Positions 12,062 through 24,987 of a stretch of 64,000 nucleotides of DNA are shown one piece after another (within the stretch, counting starts at the first letter, position 1; each line of letters starts with the position of its first letter). A program made the position numbers and the translations under genes. Source of the DNA: Nyssa sinensis (taxonomy: Eukaryota; Streptophyta; Magnoliopsida; Cornales; Nyssaceae); contig CM018052.1 in NCBI GenBank assembly GCA_008638375.1, positions 9,409,506-9,473,505 of the forward strand. The letters are read 5' to 3'. The notes below the pieces were generated by a model. It did not search any database and had not been told where the DNA came from. It saw only the letters and a list, made by a program, of their open reading frames with translations.

Positions 12062-13022
12062 ATGGAAGGGTTAAGAGAGGGAGGATCGATCACACGACCA
12101 CCTTTATTTGACGGCTCAAATTATGCCTATTGGAAAGCTCGTATGAGAGCATTCTTAAGAGCCGTGACTGAGCAAGTATGGCTTGCTGTCCAAGAAGGTT
12201 AGAGTCCAAGAAGGTTGGACCCCTCTGATCCCAACTACAACTACTACAATTCCCTCTGTAGTTAAGCCTTCAATCACTTGGAATAAGTTAGAGTTAAGGA
12301 TGAATGGCTACAACACCAAAGGGTTGAATGCCATCTTTAACGCGGTAACTCCCGATGAGTTTCACCTCATCATGACTTGTGAGACTTCCAAGGAAGCTTG
12401 GGACATCCTCGAGACTACCCATGAGGGTACATCGATGATAAAAAGGTCAAAATTACAAATGTTGACTTCTAGGTTTGAAGCTTTAAGAACGGAAGAATCG
12501 GAAACCTTTTCTGAGTTCTATACTAAATTGAGTGAAATTGTCAACTAATCATTCAAGCTAGAAGATAAGTTAGAGAGGACCAATATTGCATGGAAAATAT
12601 TGAGATCTCTTCCCAAGAGATTTCAACCTAAGATAACCATTAATGATGAGTTAGCTGGATCACTTCAAACTCTTAAACTAACTCTAGGACAAGCAAAGAA
12701 GACTAAAAGTCTTGCCTTGAAATCAACACAAGGAGAAAGTGAAGAAGATCGTGAAATTGACCCCAAATCCATGAATGATGAGGACTTAGCTCTCTTTGTC
12801 AGAAGGTCTAAAACATACCTCAAGAGTATAATGTCTAACTCCAAGGGATCTCAAAGCTCAAGTAAAATGTCCTTTGGAAATTCTAACTCTTCAAGAAGCC
12901 AACTCCAAAAATATTCTTCCAGTAGTGATAGAAGAATATCTTCTTCACAATCCTCCTTTAAGCCTATTAAATTTTATGAATGCCACAATTTTGGGCATAT
13001 AGCTGCCGATTGTCCAATATGA
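12062..13022 (+). pseudogene. Copia-type gag (UBN2), disrupted
   Basis: The ATG at 12062 begins MEGLREGGSITRPPLFDGSN, the typical N-terminus of a copia gag, followed by YWKARMRAFL. A 16-bp tandem duplication (GTCCAAGAAGGTT repeated, about 12189-12220) puts a TAG in frame and shifts the frame. The UBN2 core then continues with LNAIFNAVTPDEFH, CETSKEAWDILETTHEG and a TAA at about 12546, followed by ILRSLPKRFQPK. The C-terminal zinc knuckle near 12975 reads FYECHNFGHIAADCP: the first cysteine is replaced by Phe, so metal binding is probably lost. No pol follows. Confidence 0.85.
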
Positions 13023-14073
13023 TAAGACATTTGTTGCTTCAAAATGTTCCTCCTACTCCCTAAAGAATTTTAAGACAAATTTGGATAAGGAAGGACAAAT
13101 TAAAAGGTCTTGAGAAAGAGTGTGTATTTACTTCTTCCTCGAGAAGAACAAATTCATCTCTTAGATGTCTAAGATATTCTTTAGCAATTTAGGGATCTCA
13201 CTCTTCACTCTCATCTTAGAGTCTCCTTATGAATTTCTTCATTACATCTTACTCCATTTCCCTCATTGAAATTCATTTTGAGTATGTTGTGTTCTTTCCA
13301 TAGTCTAAGTGATTCTTACATTAACCATCTATTCTAGGTCTATGGATATATTTTTCCTTTTTCGTGGATTTTTGATCCCTCATAGTTTGGTGCATGTCCT
13401 ACCTTTGCAAAGTCAATAATCTAAAAATACTTTTCTTCTATTTTTAAATTGCAAATGGTAATCTATTTTTTTAAAAGAGAATTGTATTAAGTGTATTTTA
13501 ATTGATTGAGCCTTGACTTGTGAACTTTATTCTATCAATATCTTCACTTAGTCTTTTTCACTTGGATGCACATAATCTTTCAAACTACTTGTGATCTCAT
13601 AGGTTTTAGTCTTGCTTAATTCTTGTATAAGATTGTCTTGTAGATAGGATGGGCTTAATGGTTTTATGTTTTCATCTTAATAAGTCTATGGCTACAAAGA
13701 TTGACTTAGTTTGGAAAAATCAAAGGACCAAAAGTAAAAGCCTAAAAAGAAAATGACACACACAAAAAAAATCCAATAGTGGAAGCAAAGGGCTACCCTT
13801 GAGATAGTGTATTTGTTACCATTGATAAATCCTTTGAAAAGAACAGTCCACTCAACTGTGTGAAAGTTGCCTTGCGAAAGGTGAGACAAGTGCAAATTCA
13901 ATTTGTAAAATTTTGCTTTTAACTTGAGAGGGAGTTTTGATTGGAAATAGTAAAAAGTACCTAGGTTGATTGACTATGGTTGTTTGCTGTTATTGATGTG
14001 AAAATCATTTAACACCATATAAAGTCAACCTTGAGACAAAGAACATTTCATGTTTGAAATAAATACATATGTC
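13023..14073 (+). other. Non-coding interior of the gag-only element
   Basis: AT-rich sequence after gag with no recognisable domain in any frame. It runs to the TSD of solo LTR L3 and resumes at 18240 up to the second LTR. Confidence 0.5.
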
Positions 14074-15493
14074 TAGTTTGTAATACCCTGACCCGAGAAT
14101 GTCGGATAAAATGACACAAATTACGAGGTTATGAAAAATGAGAGTAAATATTATGCCCTTAAGAATATGATAAATTAATTTAATAAAAATTAATTTATTA
14201 ATATGAGAAATTAAGTATTAGATATGATTAATATAAAATGATTAATTTATAAAATATAATTAATTGAATAAATAATTTTGTAATAAATTAAACATAGAAA
14301 ATAAATTAAATATATATATATATATAGATCAGCCGTGTGTGTGAGTTTGTTGTGTAGTATGTATATTAAATGTTATATATACATATATATATATAAATAT
14401 ATGAGAAAAGAGACATGAAATTAAGATAGGTAAGGTGGCCATGTACTATGTATATATATTATATATCATTAGGTGAAGATGAATAGGGGGAAGTATGGCT
14501 ACTGATTTGATGGAGTAAGGGGGTGAAGTGAAGGGCAATTAAGTGAAGTGATGGCCATTAAATTTCTCACTTATACATATGGGCATGCATTGTATACACA
14601 CCAAATCTCCACCCGATCAGCCATAGAGAAAGAGAGAGAGAGAGAGTTCTGGACATTCAGAAGAAGAGAAGGGAGGTCTCGAAGGAAGGAGGAAGGAGGA
14701 AGGAGAGAGAGAGCCACTGTTAGAGATAAAACACAAAAACCATCACTTCCTCTCTCTAGAAAATTTGGCTTTGCATGAACTGTTTTAGGTTCTAGATTTT
14801 GTATATATGATGTTTAAAGTAGATAAACATGATTAAGCATAAAATCTAAGCTTGAAAACTCTTAAAAACACAAGACCCCGAAGCTACGGCCATGGAAGAC
14901 CTTGCTTGAAGCAGGTCTGAACCAATGGCAACCAAACTGCATTCGGCCTTTAGGGACCTAAACTAGACCTTCATAACATTCCAAAAACCTATGACCACGA
15001 CCCAGAATCATAAGACAAGACCTCCAAACATGGACTTGCAGGTTACGGGTTTACAACCCAAACCTTTAAACTCGCCCTTAAATCAACATCTATGAACGGG
15101 AACAGAATCCTCATGAAGAGGGGATCAAAACAAGCTAAACCTCATGAAAAATCACCAAGAAATGAGCATGAACGACCCATGTATAGGTCTGGTTATCGCG
15201 ACCTAAACCGAGCCTCTAAGGTAAACTCGAAGCTTAAAATCAATGTAAAAATATACCATAGGGTTTTAGGATGTGATTGAAGAAGAAAACAGAGGAAATG
15301 GGTTCTCAAAACATCACGAAATTAGACTGGAAAAATCCAGGGTTTCGCAGTGAACAGTGTCGATTTCGTGGGGAAGATGACACTGTTCGGGTCGGGTCGG
15401 ATTCGGTTACGGGTCTGGGTTAAATCCGGATTCAACAGGATATTGGGTTTATTTAAACGGTGACGTTTTGTTAAGGTTTTAAAACATTAGGGC

Positions 15494-15512
15494 TGACGTC
15501 ATCATGACGTCA
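15494..15512 (+). promoter_or_regulatory. Paired TGACGTCA motif in L3
   Basis: TGACGTCA at 15494-15501 and 15505-15512, an 11-bp period, about 1 kb upstream of the LTR gene start. Spacing and polarity match L2, L7 and L8. Confidence 0.6.
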
Positions 15513-16490
15513 GCATTATGTCAAGAACCGACCAGACCGGTTGGTTTGCAAGTGAACCGGACCGGTTCAGTTGGATTTGGACCGAACCCATTGGTTTTAT
15601 AATTTAATTAAAAATTAAATAAACTAATACTTTCCTTATTTATGGATTGACCCCAAAATTTCTAAGAAATTCTACTGTGGCCCAACTGAGGGAAAACTTA
15701 TTCAATTTGACCCCTGGAAAATAATTAAATAATTAAATAATTAATTTAATTATTTAATAAATAAAGTAAAATGACTATTTTGCCCCTAGGTCATAAATAG
15801 AGCAAATGAAATCCAAATTGAACATATGAATAGTGAATTTTAACTATTTTGGATATTCTGAGACTAATGGTAGGGTCCGTTTTACGAGACGGGGCTCAAA
15901 AAATAAAGACACGTAAAGGGGTAAATGACCAAAATACCCCTTGACCAAAATTTACAAGTTATTAGTGTATTCTTACTATCTCGGACCTTCTGAGTCCAAT
16001 GGTGAGGTCCACAACATGAGATGAGGTCCCAAAAATAAAGACGCGTAAAGGAGAAAATGACCAAAATACCCCTAGTACCCCTAAAGCCAAATTAAGACCA
16101 GGGAAGGTCTAAATTGACTTTCTTTGACATTCCGGACTCAATAATGGAGTCCAAATTACGAAACGAAGTACAGAAAAATATGACACGTAAAACGACAAAT
16201 GGCCATTTTACCCTTTTACATATAAAAGTCCGAATTAAATTCTAGGGAAGCCTAAACCGACTTTTTTCGACGCTCCGAACTCAATGGTAGAGTCTATTCG
16301 ACCAAAAGAAATGTCTAAAATAAAAAGACATAAAATTTGATGAATAGCATCTGTCAGATGACTATAAATTAAAGTAATGCCAAAGTACTAATCTACGACG
16401 TATACGAGGACATGAATTACGAAAAGACACGACAACACATCAACCTTAGAATAAAATTTCTAACTCATAAATTGATCTTAGGTGATAATT

Positions 16491-16962
16491 ATGGAAGAAC
16501 AACAACCGAAGTTCATGATCATGACCAAGGCCCAGAGGGCTAAGGATCCAAAACAACAGGCCTTCATGCAAGAACTGTTACATCAGCAAAAAGTGATTGC
16601 CAGGTTCATCAGGATAGCCAAGGCGACAGAGGTCGTCTCGGTGAGACCCTTCATTCATAAATCACCCACCAAGGCAATGGTGGCCGAGGCTAAGAAAAAG
16701 AAAGAGGAAGAAAAGAAAAGGAAAGAGGAAGAAAAATAAAACACCGAAACTTTAAACGAGTGGGTCAAAAGGTAATGCGTGTTCTTACTCATTATATACG
16801 ATACCACTATAAGATAAGTTGTAGTTGACTTATGTAGTAGAGGAAAAAGTTAAGTTTTAGTTGATTAATTTCATTGTGCAATTTACGAGTCTTTTTCTAA
16901 AATTGTTTCAGGATAAGAGCAGATAAGGGCAAGACGCCTTAGTAGGGTCTGCTGTGTACGAG
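16491..16962 (+). pseudogene. Decayed copy of the LTR-encoded small gene in L3
   Basis: Exon 1 (16491-16771, 281 nt, phase 2 end) encodes KFMIMTKAQR, KQQAFMQELLHQQKVIARFI and RPFIHKSPTKAMVAEAK, clearly homologous to the copies in L2 and L7. A lysine/glutamate-rich stretch (KKEEEKKRKEEEK) extends it, and an in-frame TAA at 16737 interrupts it before TETLNEWVKR. The donor AAAAG|GTAATG and acceptor TTGTTTCAG|GATAAG (exon 2 from 16912) are intact, but exon 2 meets TAG TAG after RIRADKGKTP and its length breaks the phase to exon 3. The exon-3 acceptor is at 17820. Probably non-functional. Confidence 0.7.
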
Positions 16963-17305
16963 GTGAGTAATCTTGCATTTGAAGTAGAGGCTTAAACTCC
17001 ATGGATTTCAACGAATGTTTTTAAGTTCAAGATATTTACAGCATTGATATATCAAATTTAGTATTCATGATTTCTATTTTCTTAAATATTATGCTATGAC
17101 ATGCTCCACGATTATTTACATATTTATATCCGTAATGTTTCCCTTTCAAAATAGTTAACATGTCTGATTTCCTCAAATATTCTGAATTTGATTATTGCAA
17201 CTATTGAAGCATCACTGCAAAGCTATACGTCACATGTTTTAAATACTCATAAAAGGCTTTTATATAAAAGTCATATGATAAACGTTTTGCAAGATAAATA
17301 ATAAG

Positions 17306-17411
17306 CACATAGGTAGTGTTGTGGGTTGTACGGAACTCAATGGACCTATCATGTGCATCATCACATAGGTAGTGAGGAGGGTTGTACGGAACCCAACGGA
17401 TCTATCATGTG
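17306..17411 (+). repeat. Tandem duplication in L3, 56-bp period
   Basis: Two copies beginning CACATAGGTAGTG and containing GGGTTGTACGGAAC and CTATCATGTG, starting at 17306 and 17362. They lie in what would be the second intron of the LTR gene. L5 has an unrelated 77-bp duplication in a comparable region. Confidence 0.8.
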
Positions 17412-18552
17412 AAATGCCCGGTAGCAGGATCTAATCCCCCAAGAAAATGAGATATCTCCACGTATACGTAAAACGGGAGTCTGGTTTGAAACAGATTCCA
17501 CCTAATTAGAGAGAAAATATGACAAACGATTTTGGAAATTGAAGCAGGTTTTACCCCTATTTTCACTATGCATGTTTACATGACTTTAAGTTACATGTTT
17601 TGAAATACACATACTTTTTTTTTTATGGAAATATATGTTCTAGCTTGAATACCTTGAATGTTTCAAAGCTACATATTTTAAGAATGCATGTTCTCTATGT
17701 TCAAGTATACGACCAATTAGTAGTTGAGTATTTTATAAACTCTCATGTACGAAACCTCTACCAATTAAAAACCCATGACAAATGTAGGAATTACTCACCC
17801 CATTCCCCAACATTTTTCAGGTGACGATAATGGTTGGACCCTTGCTCAATTTGGGCAGCAATGAGTGGCAGCTCTGGTAGGATCTGGAGATATTTTGGAA
17901 GTATTAGGACCCATCATTTGTCAAACTCTTGTAGTTGTAATTTTTAGACAATTATGTACTTAATCCCGAGGGGCACATGGATATGTACTATGTAGAATCT
18001 TTAGTTATTATTATTATGATCTGATTATTATATTTATGTGTACCGCTATGAAGAGTGGCAGTACCGGACGGATGTGCAAATTTTAAAATGAGAAAGAAAA
18101 GAAAAGAAAAAGTTTTTCACGCTTCCATAACCACATGAAGCACGTCCATCCGATACTGCTGCCCGAGGCCCTCGGGCCGAAGGGTGGCAGTCGCGATCCG
18201 GTAATCCGCATAGGGTGGGTTTCGGGTCGTGACATAGTTACCATGATTGAATGAGTAGAGAGTGAGCTTGTATGTATTTTAGTGTTCTAGGATCATTTGA
18301 ATGTATTGATGTTCTTGAGAACACATTTACATCTCTTAAATTCACCTAAAATGTTCTTCAAATTCAGATTTCAACTCAAAAACATTGGGATTAGATTATG
18401 TTTCGGTTAATGTGTTCTACACATTGAGGGCTTTATTTTCACCGATCATTTTGCTATTCCACCCGTTAATGGTGCGGTAAGTCCTCGAGTCTATTTTCCA
18501 CTTTCCTTTGATTTATTTGATTTTGCATTTAGATTTAGGATTTGTCTAAAAG

Positions 18553-20068
18553 ACATTACCGTGCATCACTACTTGTCGACTTGGTTCTCGAAAGGTATAA
18601 TGGACTTTTGCATTTGATTTGGATTTGACACACTTACATCATGCATCCATTGTATATAGTTTTTATCATAACATCATGTATGTAATTGACTTGTGGTTGT
18701 AAACCAACTTTCCCAAAATGCATCTTTAAAATACTTGAGGAAAAATTCAGTTCACAAGACAAACAAGAATGAGCAACTCTCTATTGCTCGTTCAAATGAA
18801 GCCCTGACTCGTTTGAACAAACAATAGAGAAGGTCATTCCTATTTGTTCAAAGGCTCTATATCAAATGAATAGATGCAACCTCAAAGTTGTACTCCTTTT
18901 ATATTTGTTCCATGTTCATTTGAACGAACTAGTGCTCGTTTGAATGAATGATGGTTTGTTTGAATAAACCTTGGGCGAAAGATTGATTTATATTTTGTTT
19001 TCAAGCCAACTGAGGATTGAACAAACTCTTTGCAAAAATACAAAAAAAAAAAAAAAAATACAGTTGAGAGCAGTCAAAAATAGAGTGAGGGAGTCTCAAA
19101 TTGTAAGAGCTAAATTGTTGATAGATCTTAAAGCTCTTATGAGAGATCATTCATACATGTCATTCCTACAAATCTGTACTATTGTTCATTAATCGATTTA
19201 GATCATCCACTAGATCCAAATCAAATCTAGGAGCCATTATTCATGTCAATTTCACCATTAACAAAAGATGGAGTTCAAACTTGAGGATTTGACAGTGAAC
19301 AATCGATGGACAGCGAGGTTGTGAGGATTCACAATTGTTGAGTGGCTTGATTGGAGGATTCCAAGACCTTCTAGGATTCCGGTTGTTTGAAGGTTCCGAC
19401 TATGAGATGCTTAAGGATTCAAGGGAAATTTGAAGACTTGATCGGGAAGAATATAGCTTGAGGTACTAAACTTGTTCGTAAATACATTGTATTTTATTTT
19501 CCATCATAGTGGAAGTCTTTCTTGAGTATTGGCCCGGCTCTGGAGTTTTACTCCAAGGATTGTTGTCCTTGGTGGCTTCTCCGTCATCAATCGATTTTCA
19601 AATTTCTCACTCTCTCCATCTCTTTCAATATACGATTTGCTTTAATTGAATGCTTCTGCCAGAATATTGAAATTGAGTTTTCATAAAATTCATAATTGTT
19701 CTTCAATTTGATTAATTGAAAACTTGATTGATTAAATTAAATGAAATCATAAATTGACCACTTAGTTGAATTTGCTTTGAATTGATAAAATTGCATATCT
19801 AATTAAACTAGATTGATCAATTTGATGAAGGTTGATAAGATGATGTATTTGAATGATTCTTGGATATTTCATTGGTAGATGGACATAAATGTTGGATTAA
19901 TCACATTGAGTGATTCGGTTAATTGTGTCATCTTTTGATTTAGACAAGAATTAAAATTAACATAGAAGAAAATTTTATTCTAAGACTTACTTATTCAACC
20001 CCACCTTTTCAAGTGATATTTACGCTTTGGGACCTTGAGTGATATCTATGTGGTATCCCTCCGAAACA
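18553..20068 (+). repeat. 3' LTR of gag-only copia-like element
   Basis: Homologous to 10528-12003, with many substitutions and small indels, so the insertion is old. It ends CCCTCCGAAACA at 20068, followed by CAGTG. It includes the A-run at 19039-19058 that is absent from the 5' copy. Its 5' border is not defined. Confidence 0.7.
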
Positions 20069-20405
20069 CAGTGGAGACCTAAGAGTTTAGGTTGATGAGG
20101 TAGCAGTAAATGAGGGGAAAAAAATCTAATATTTCTGCCACAATAGAGAATTGTTGTTGGGAAGGACATGCATTGGATGAGAGAGTGGAAATGACATAAT
20201 GGGAATTGTTAATGATGGCATTGTGCCTGATTCTTTAAATTTCGAGGCATCACACAAACAAATTTGAATTTGGGTGACAATGATGGGCTTGGATATTGGG
20301 CTAGTAGTAAAGAAAAAGAAGGGGAATTAGCGATAGTTATTGGGCCAGTCATCAGTAAGATGGTGGATATAATGGAAAAAGATGATTATGGGTTCAGTAT
20401 TTCGA
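20069..20405 (+). pseudogene. LINE fragment between ORF1 and ORF2 (probable)
   Basis: It resumes the LINE interrupted at 10390. Short open stretches such as NLGDNDGLGYW are compatible with the low-complexity C-terminal part of a plant LINE ORF1, but no diagnostic motif is visible. The assignment rests on position between two clear LINE parts. It is cut at about 20405 by the truncated copia. Confidence 0.4.
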
Positions 20406-22277
20406 AGCTTGGAAAAGTTCCAAATCCATATGTGCGACAATTGCTAGGATAAAGCGAATAGAGGCAAACCTCACCACTAGGGAGAATGTTTCTTCATAGT
20501 CTATACCTTCTTTTTGGGTATAACCTTTCGCCACAAGACGCGCCTTATACCTGTCAATTGATCCATCTGCCTTGCGCTTTATCTTTAAAACCCACTTGTT
20601 TCCAATGGCCTTGCGCCCAATAGGAACATTAACTAAATCCCAAACACAATTCTTATCCATGAAACTTATCACTTCCTCTATAGCAATCATCCATTCATTA
20701 CAAGCATGTGAAGAGAGCGCTTCACTAAAAGAAGCAGGCTCATCTGAATCTAGTGAAATAGCCATAAGTGCATCCCCCTCAATCTCAAAACGACGACGAG
20801 GGATAACACCACGCTTACTCTTACGAACTTGACTCTCTTGACAATCTAACTCAATACTCCCACTAGATTGAAGATTACTCCTATCCTCATTGGCGATTTC
20901 CGGATAAGAAACCAATTCCCCACCATCGCCGAGAAGAGCCAGGTTATCCTCAAAATCTACTACTTCATAGAGTTCAAGGTTCATTTTGGCTTCACCAATG
21001 CTCGAAAAATCATTCTCAATGAAATCCACATCGCGTGACTCAAATGTAGTCATTCCTCTATCAGGTTGCTTACCAAGCATCACATAGCCTTTTGAGCTTT
21101 CAGAGTAATGAACAAAAATATTATCGTTTGCTCTTGGGCCCAACTTCCCATACCAATGAGAAGGGTTGTGAAGATAACCTGCCGACCCCCATGGTCGTAA
21201 ATGCCCTAAATCTGGCTTCCGACCATGCCAAAGCTCATAAGGGGTTTTTGGAACTGACTTGGAAGGCACACGATTAAGAATGTAGGTAGTAGTTAATAAA
21301 CCATCTCCCCAGAAGCTGATCGGGAGGTTAGCTTGCGCCATCATTGATCTAACCATGTCTAATAATGTACGATTTCATTGCTCAGCAACACCATTTTGTT
21401 GCGGCATTCTAGATATCGTCAATTGCCTGCGTATCCCCTTTTCCTCACATAATTCCTTGAACTGATCTGATAGATACTAGCGTCCATGGTCAGTGCGAAA
21501 GACCTTAAGTCTCCGCTCGATTTGATTCTCAACCTCAACTAGAAAGCATCTGAAGCAATCCAATGCTTCATATCGGTGAGAAATCAAATAAACATAGCCA
21601 TATCGCGTAAAGTCATCTATAAAAGTAAGGAAATAAGAGGCGCCATTGCATGTCTTCGCATTCATTGGTCCGCAAATGTCTGAATGGACTAGTTCTAGAG
21701 GATGAGCAATCCTAGTAGCCTTTCCAAAAGGCTTATGGCAGCTTTTTCCAGCCAAACAAGACTCACATGTAGGTAGGCTTACTTTAGCGAGAGACCCCAA
21801 TAAGCCTTCTCTAGCCAATCTAACCATCATTTTTTGTCCAATATGGCCAAGTCTAGCATGCCATTTAACAGAATCATCTATATAATCATCACATGCCAAA
21901 CATACAGATGGAGAATTATAATCTAACACATCCAATTGATAAAGATTATTTGAAAGAAAACTATGTCCAAAACAATAACCATCCAAAAACATAACCATTT
22001 GTCTACCATCAATGCTGAAAGAAAAACCAAGTTCAACTAGTGCTGAAATAGAAACTAGATTAAATCGAACACTAGGTGCATAAAGCACATCATGAAGAAT
22101 CAGTGTACGCCTTAAACGCAATCTGAGCTGATAAGCACTAACTCCAAGAACTTCTGCACTTGCACTTTTTCCCATAAAAATGCTTTGGCTACCTACTAGT
22201 ATTTGATGGTAGTCCACGAAACCTACTCTTTCCCGTGCGACATGTTTGGTTGCTCTTGTATCTAATATCCACAAATG
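20406..22277 (-). pseudogene. Copia protease-integrase-RT remnant
   Basis: Starts near LWILDTRATKHV: the copia protease active site DTG reads DTR (one G-to-A change), which should be inactive. The integrase zinc-binding part (WHARLGHIGQ... CESCLAGK) and core (LVHSDICGP, FIDDFTRYGYVYL) follow. A TAG near 21478 stands where Glu is expected after TDHGR, and a TGA near 21379 (AEQ*NRT) where Arg is expected. The second open stretch (21356-20394) gives the integrase C-terminus and the RT start ([40 protein letters not shown]). The catalytic RT half is absent. The copia clade was not assigned. Confidence 0.88.
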
Positions 22278-22341
22278 AGATGAATAAGCAACTAATACAT
22301 GTGAACAAACAAGTGAAAAAGAGGAGTACTGGTTAGTGGAT

Positions 22342-23160
22342 ACCTTCTTTGGCTTAGTGCAATCACGAGCAAAGTGTCACAGCTTCTGACAGTTATAGCA
22401 CTTCACTTTGGCCAAGTTTCTTTTGCCGCCACGCTTACCTCTTTGGAGCTAAGTTATTTGCTTCGCTCTGCTTCTGCTTACCTCCTTGTCTCCTTTGATT
22501 AAGCCCACGGACCTTATCATGGCCACCTTGGGTGACAAGGATAGTAGAGCAATTCGCCTCTTGGCACTCGGCCACTAACTCCAAATTACGCGAAATATCA
22601 ACAAAATTTTTGATATTCTCATTATGGGTCAGGATTTGTTTCATTTGGTTCCATGTTTTTGGCTGGAAACGAATAACTGCTAAGATCTGCGGCTCATCAG
22701 TAAGATCATTTCCAGTAGCCTTAAGATCACGGATCATGGTTGACATCACCCTTAAGTGCTCAACCATGGTGTGCTTGGAATCCATCTTGTATCCCTCAAA
22801 TTTGAGGGTCAAGGCACGTAGCCTTGTGGCAATAGTTCCTCTAAAAGAAATTTTCAGCCTATTCCACATATCATAGGCTATGGGAGAACTTTCAAACTCC
22901 CCAATAAGATCATTATGCAGGCTGCTTAACATAGTAAAACGCGCGCATCAATCTTTCTTTATCCAGTCCTGGTAGACTTCCATGTTTCGATGGTGTTGGG
23001 CACTATTGCCCTCCTCAAGTGGGGTCATGACATTAGTCAAGGTCTCTAGAGCCTATTGCTCATTTAAAAAGTATTGAATTTTCCTATGCCATATGTTATA
23101 GTTGGTACCATCAAGCTTTTCACCCTTTGTGAGGTCAACAATCACATTTTTGGAGGCCAT
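22342..23160 (-). pseudogene. Copia gag remnant (UBN2)
   Basis: The ATG at 23160 gives MASKNVIVDLTKGEKLDGTN, a usual copia gag start. In-frame stops occur near 23053 (TAG) and 22950 (TGA where Arg CGA is likely, a CpG transition). The UBN2 core is open from 22932, with DMWNRLKISF, TRLRALTLKFEGYKM and MVEHLRVMSTMIRDL. A zinc knuckle near 22393-22352 reads CYNCQKL, stop, HFARDC, the glycine codon having become TGA. Confidence 0.85.
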
Positions 23161-24970
23161 CTACATTCAATTTGTACAATGTGACATTTAGCATACATTT
23201 TAATATTTTATTATTTTGCTACCAGAAACCCAATTAAAAATATTGTTCTATATTTATACTATGAGATCGAAAATTTCGCTAGGCTTATAATCATCTCTCA
23301 GTTATGTAAAATAGAAGTATATTTTTAGCTGATTTCAAGCAAAATAAATTTGAATTAAAACTAATTTAATTCGTCCACACAATAATAATAATTGTCAATA
23401 TAAATGGACTCCAATTGAGTCTAATTGGCATTCCAGTACAACATGCCAAGAATAATTTCTGGATATATAAGTCTGCTGCGAAAACACATCCCCTTACAAG
23501 GCTTCCTAAAAATTAATACATCATTTCCCAAAAAAAAAAAGGAATTACATAGCTTCAATCAACCTACTACATCAATCTACTAGTAATAATTAAATAAATG
23601 GGGATGCGTGCCAAAAACTCGTATATTTCCAAATTATCCTTGTAAAATCCAAATATCACACAACACGTGTACTAGAATATCAATTCCATTAAGTACATCC
23701 AAACACATCAAACATAACAATATAATGGGCTTTGTTGGATGACTTTACCACACCTCGCCACAATGGGAGTGAGTATTTGGGTCTCACAGTTAATGGGGAT
23801 TAATATCAAATAAATAAAATGTAACAAGTAATTACCCACATGATAATTAATGCATAAATAATCTAATATGACTCAAAAATATGATCCACACTCACTGTAA
23901 TTATTCCTAATTTTCAGTGACTTTCCAAGAATTTTTCACATTATAAAATTTTTGAAATTTTTAACCAATTTTTGGGATAAAAAACTAATTTTTAAAAGCC
24001 CAAAAATAGGTGAAAATTTACCAAAAAAATATCTTGGACCCAAACAGTGCACTAAACATTTTAATATAATTTTACTCTCAACTATACCATTCAGAAATTT
24101 TTATAAAATTATTTAGTCAAAATTTTAACACTTTTATTTCATAAAAATTAATTTTAAAAAAATTTCTAGAAGCGAAAAAATTACAAAAAATATATCACGG
24201 GGTCACAAACTCAATAAGTGAGGCCCACTCTCCAGAGGTGTCAAAAAATAGGCCCTGAAAGATGATGCACGCACTCCCACACTTCCCGTCGAGAGTGAGG
24301 GTTGCATTTTTCTGTAATTCATCTTCTCCAAAAATAAGGTTTGGCCATGGCTTGCTCTCAAACTTTGGGGCCTTATATCTCATTCATTTTTCGACGAAAA
24401 ATTATGTTTCATATATCGTTGGAAAGATCTCGCGACAAGGAACAATTCGATATAAGTTTCATTCATAATAATCAAGGTTTTATAGATCGTATTAAAACAC
24501 AAAAATTCATATTAAAGTTGTATTTTCTTGAAAAATCAGAACTTTAAACTCAAATCTCTCATTGATCCCACGGTGGATCGTCATGAAATTTTAAAGACTA
24601 CCTTTTGGGGATATTAAGCACATATCCACTGTGGCGGATAGTTTGAAAGGTATTTAAATAATTACCGTTCAAATAACAGTCTATTAAAACCCAAAAATTC
24701 ATATTAAAGTTGTGTTTTCTTAAAAAATCATAACTTTAAAATCAGATTTCTCACTGATCCAACGGTGGATCATCATGAAATTTTAATGACTACCCATTGA
24801 GGATATTAAAAACATATCCACCATGGCAGATCGTCCAAAAGGTATTCAAATTATCACTGTTCAAAGAATAGTCAAGTGGGTAAACCTTTTGATTCAAGTT
24901 ATGCATGATCTAAATAATACTAAGAATATATTCATGCATAATATCATCAAATTACTGAAAACAATTAAAA

Positions 24971-24987
24971 TATGGCTTTGATACCAA
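24971..24987 (-). promoter_or_regulatory. Primer-binding site of minus-strand copia
   Basis: The minus strand reads TTGGTATCAAAGCCATA, the initiator tRNA-Met complement with one change. It directly follows the LTR end TGTCA. Confidence 0.85.

Larger units (their letters stand above)
14079..18234 (+). mobile_element. Solo LTR L3 (Tekay-type, subfamily 3), plus orientation
   Basis: A 4156-bp element starting TGTAATACCCTGACCC and ending GGGTCGTGACA, flanked by perfect TSD TAGTT (14074-14078 and 18235-18239). Read on the plus strand it has the polarity that the other long LTRs show on the minus strand. It contains a decayed copy of the LTR gene (16491-16962), a TGACGTCA pair, GGACTC/GAGTCC-type stem-loops at about 15860-16290 and the conserved 3' splice site CATTTTTCAG ending at 17820. 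It has no internal domain, so it is a solo LTR, inserted in the interior of the gag-only copia-like element. Confidence 0.92.
10391..20068 (+). mobile_element. Gag-only copia-like element (TR-GAG type), carrying solo LTR L3
   Basis: Two direct repeats about 1.5 kb long (within 10391-12003 and 18553-20068) flank a tRNA-Met-type PBS and a UBN2-type gag. The remaining internal sequence has no protease, integrase, RT or RNase H in any frame. With L3 removed the internal region is about 2.4 kb, so pol is absent rather than displaced. Flanking pentamers TAGTG (10386-10390) and CAGTG (20069-20073) could be a TSD with one mismatch. LINE sequence continues on both sides. Known non-autonomous plant elements with gag only (TR-GAGs) have this structure. 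Confidence 0.7.
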
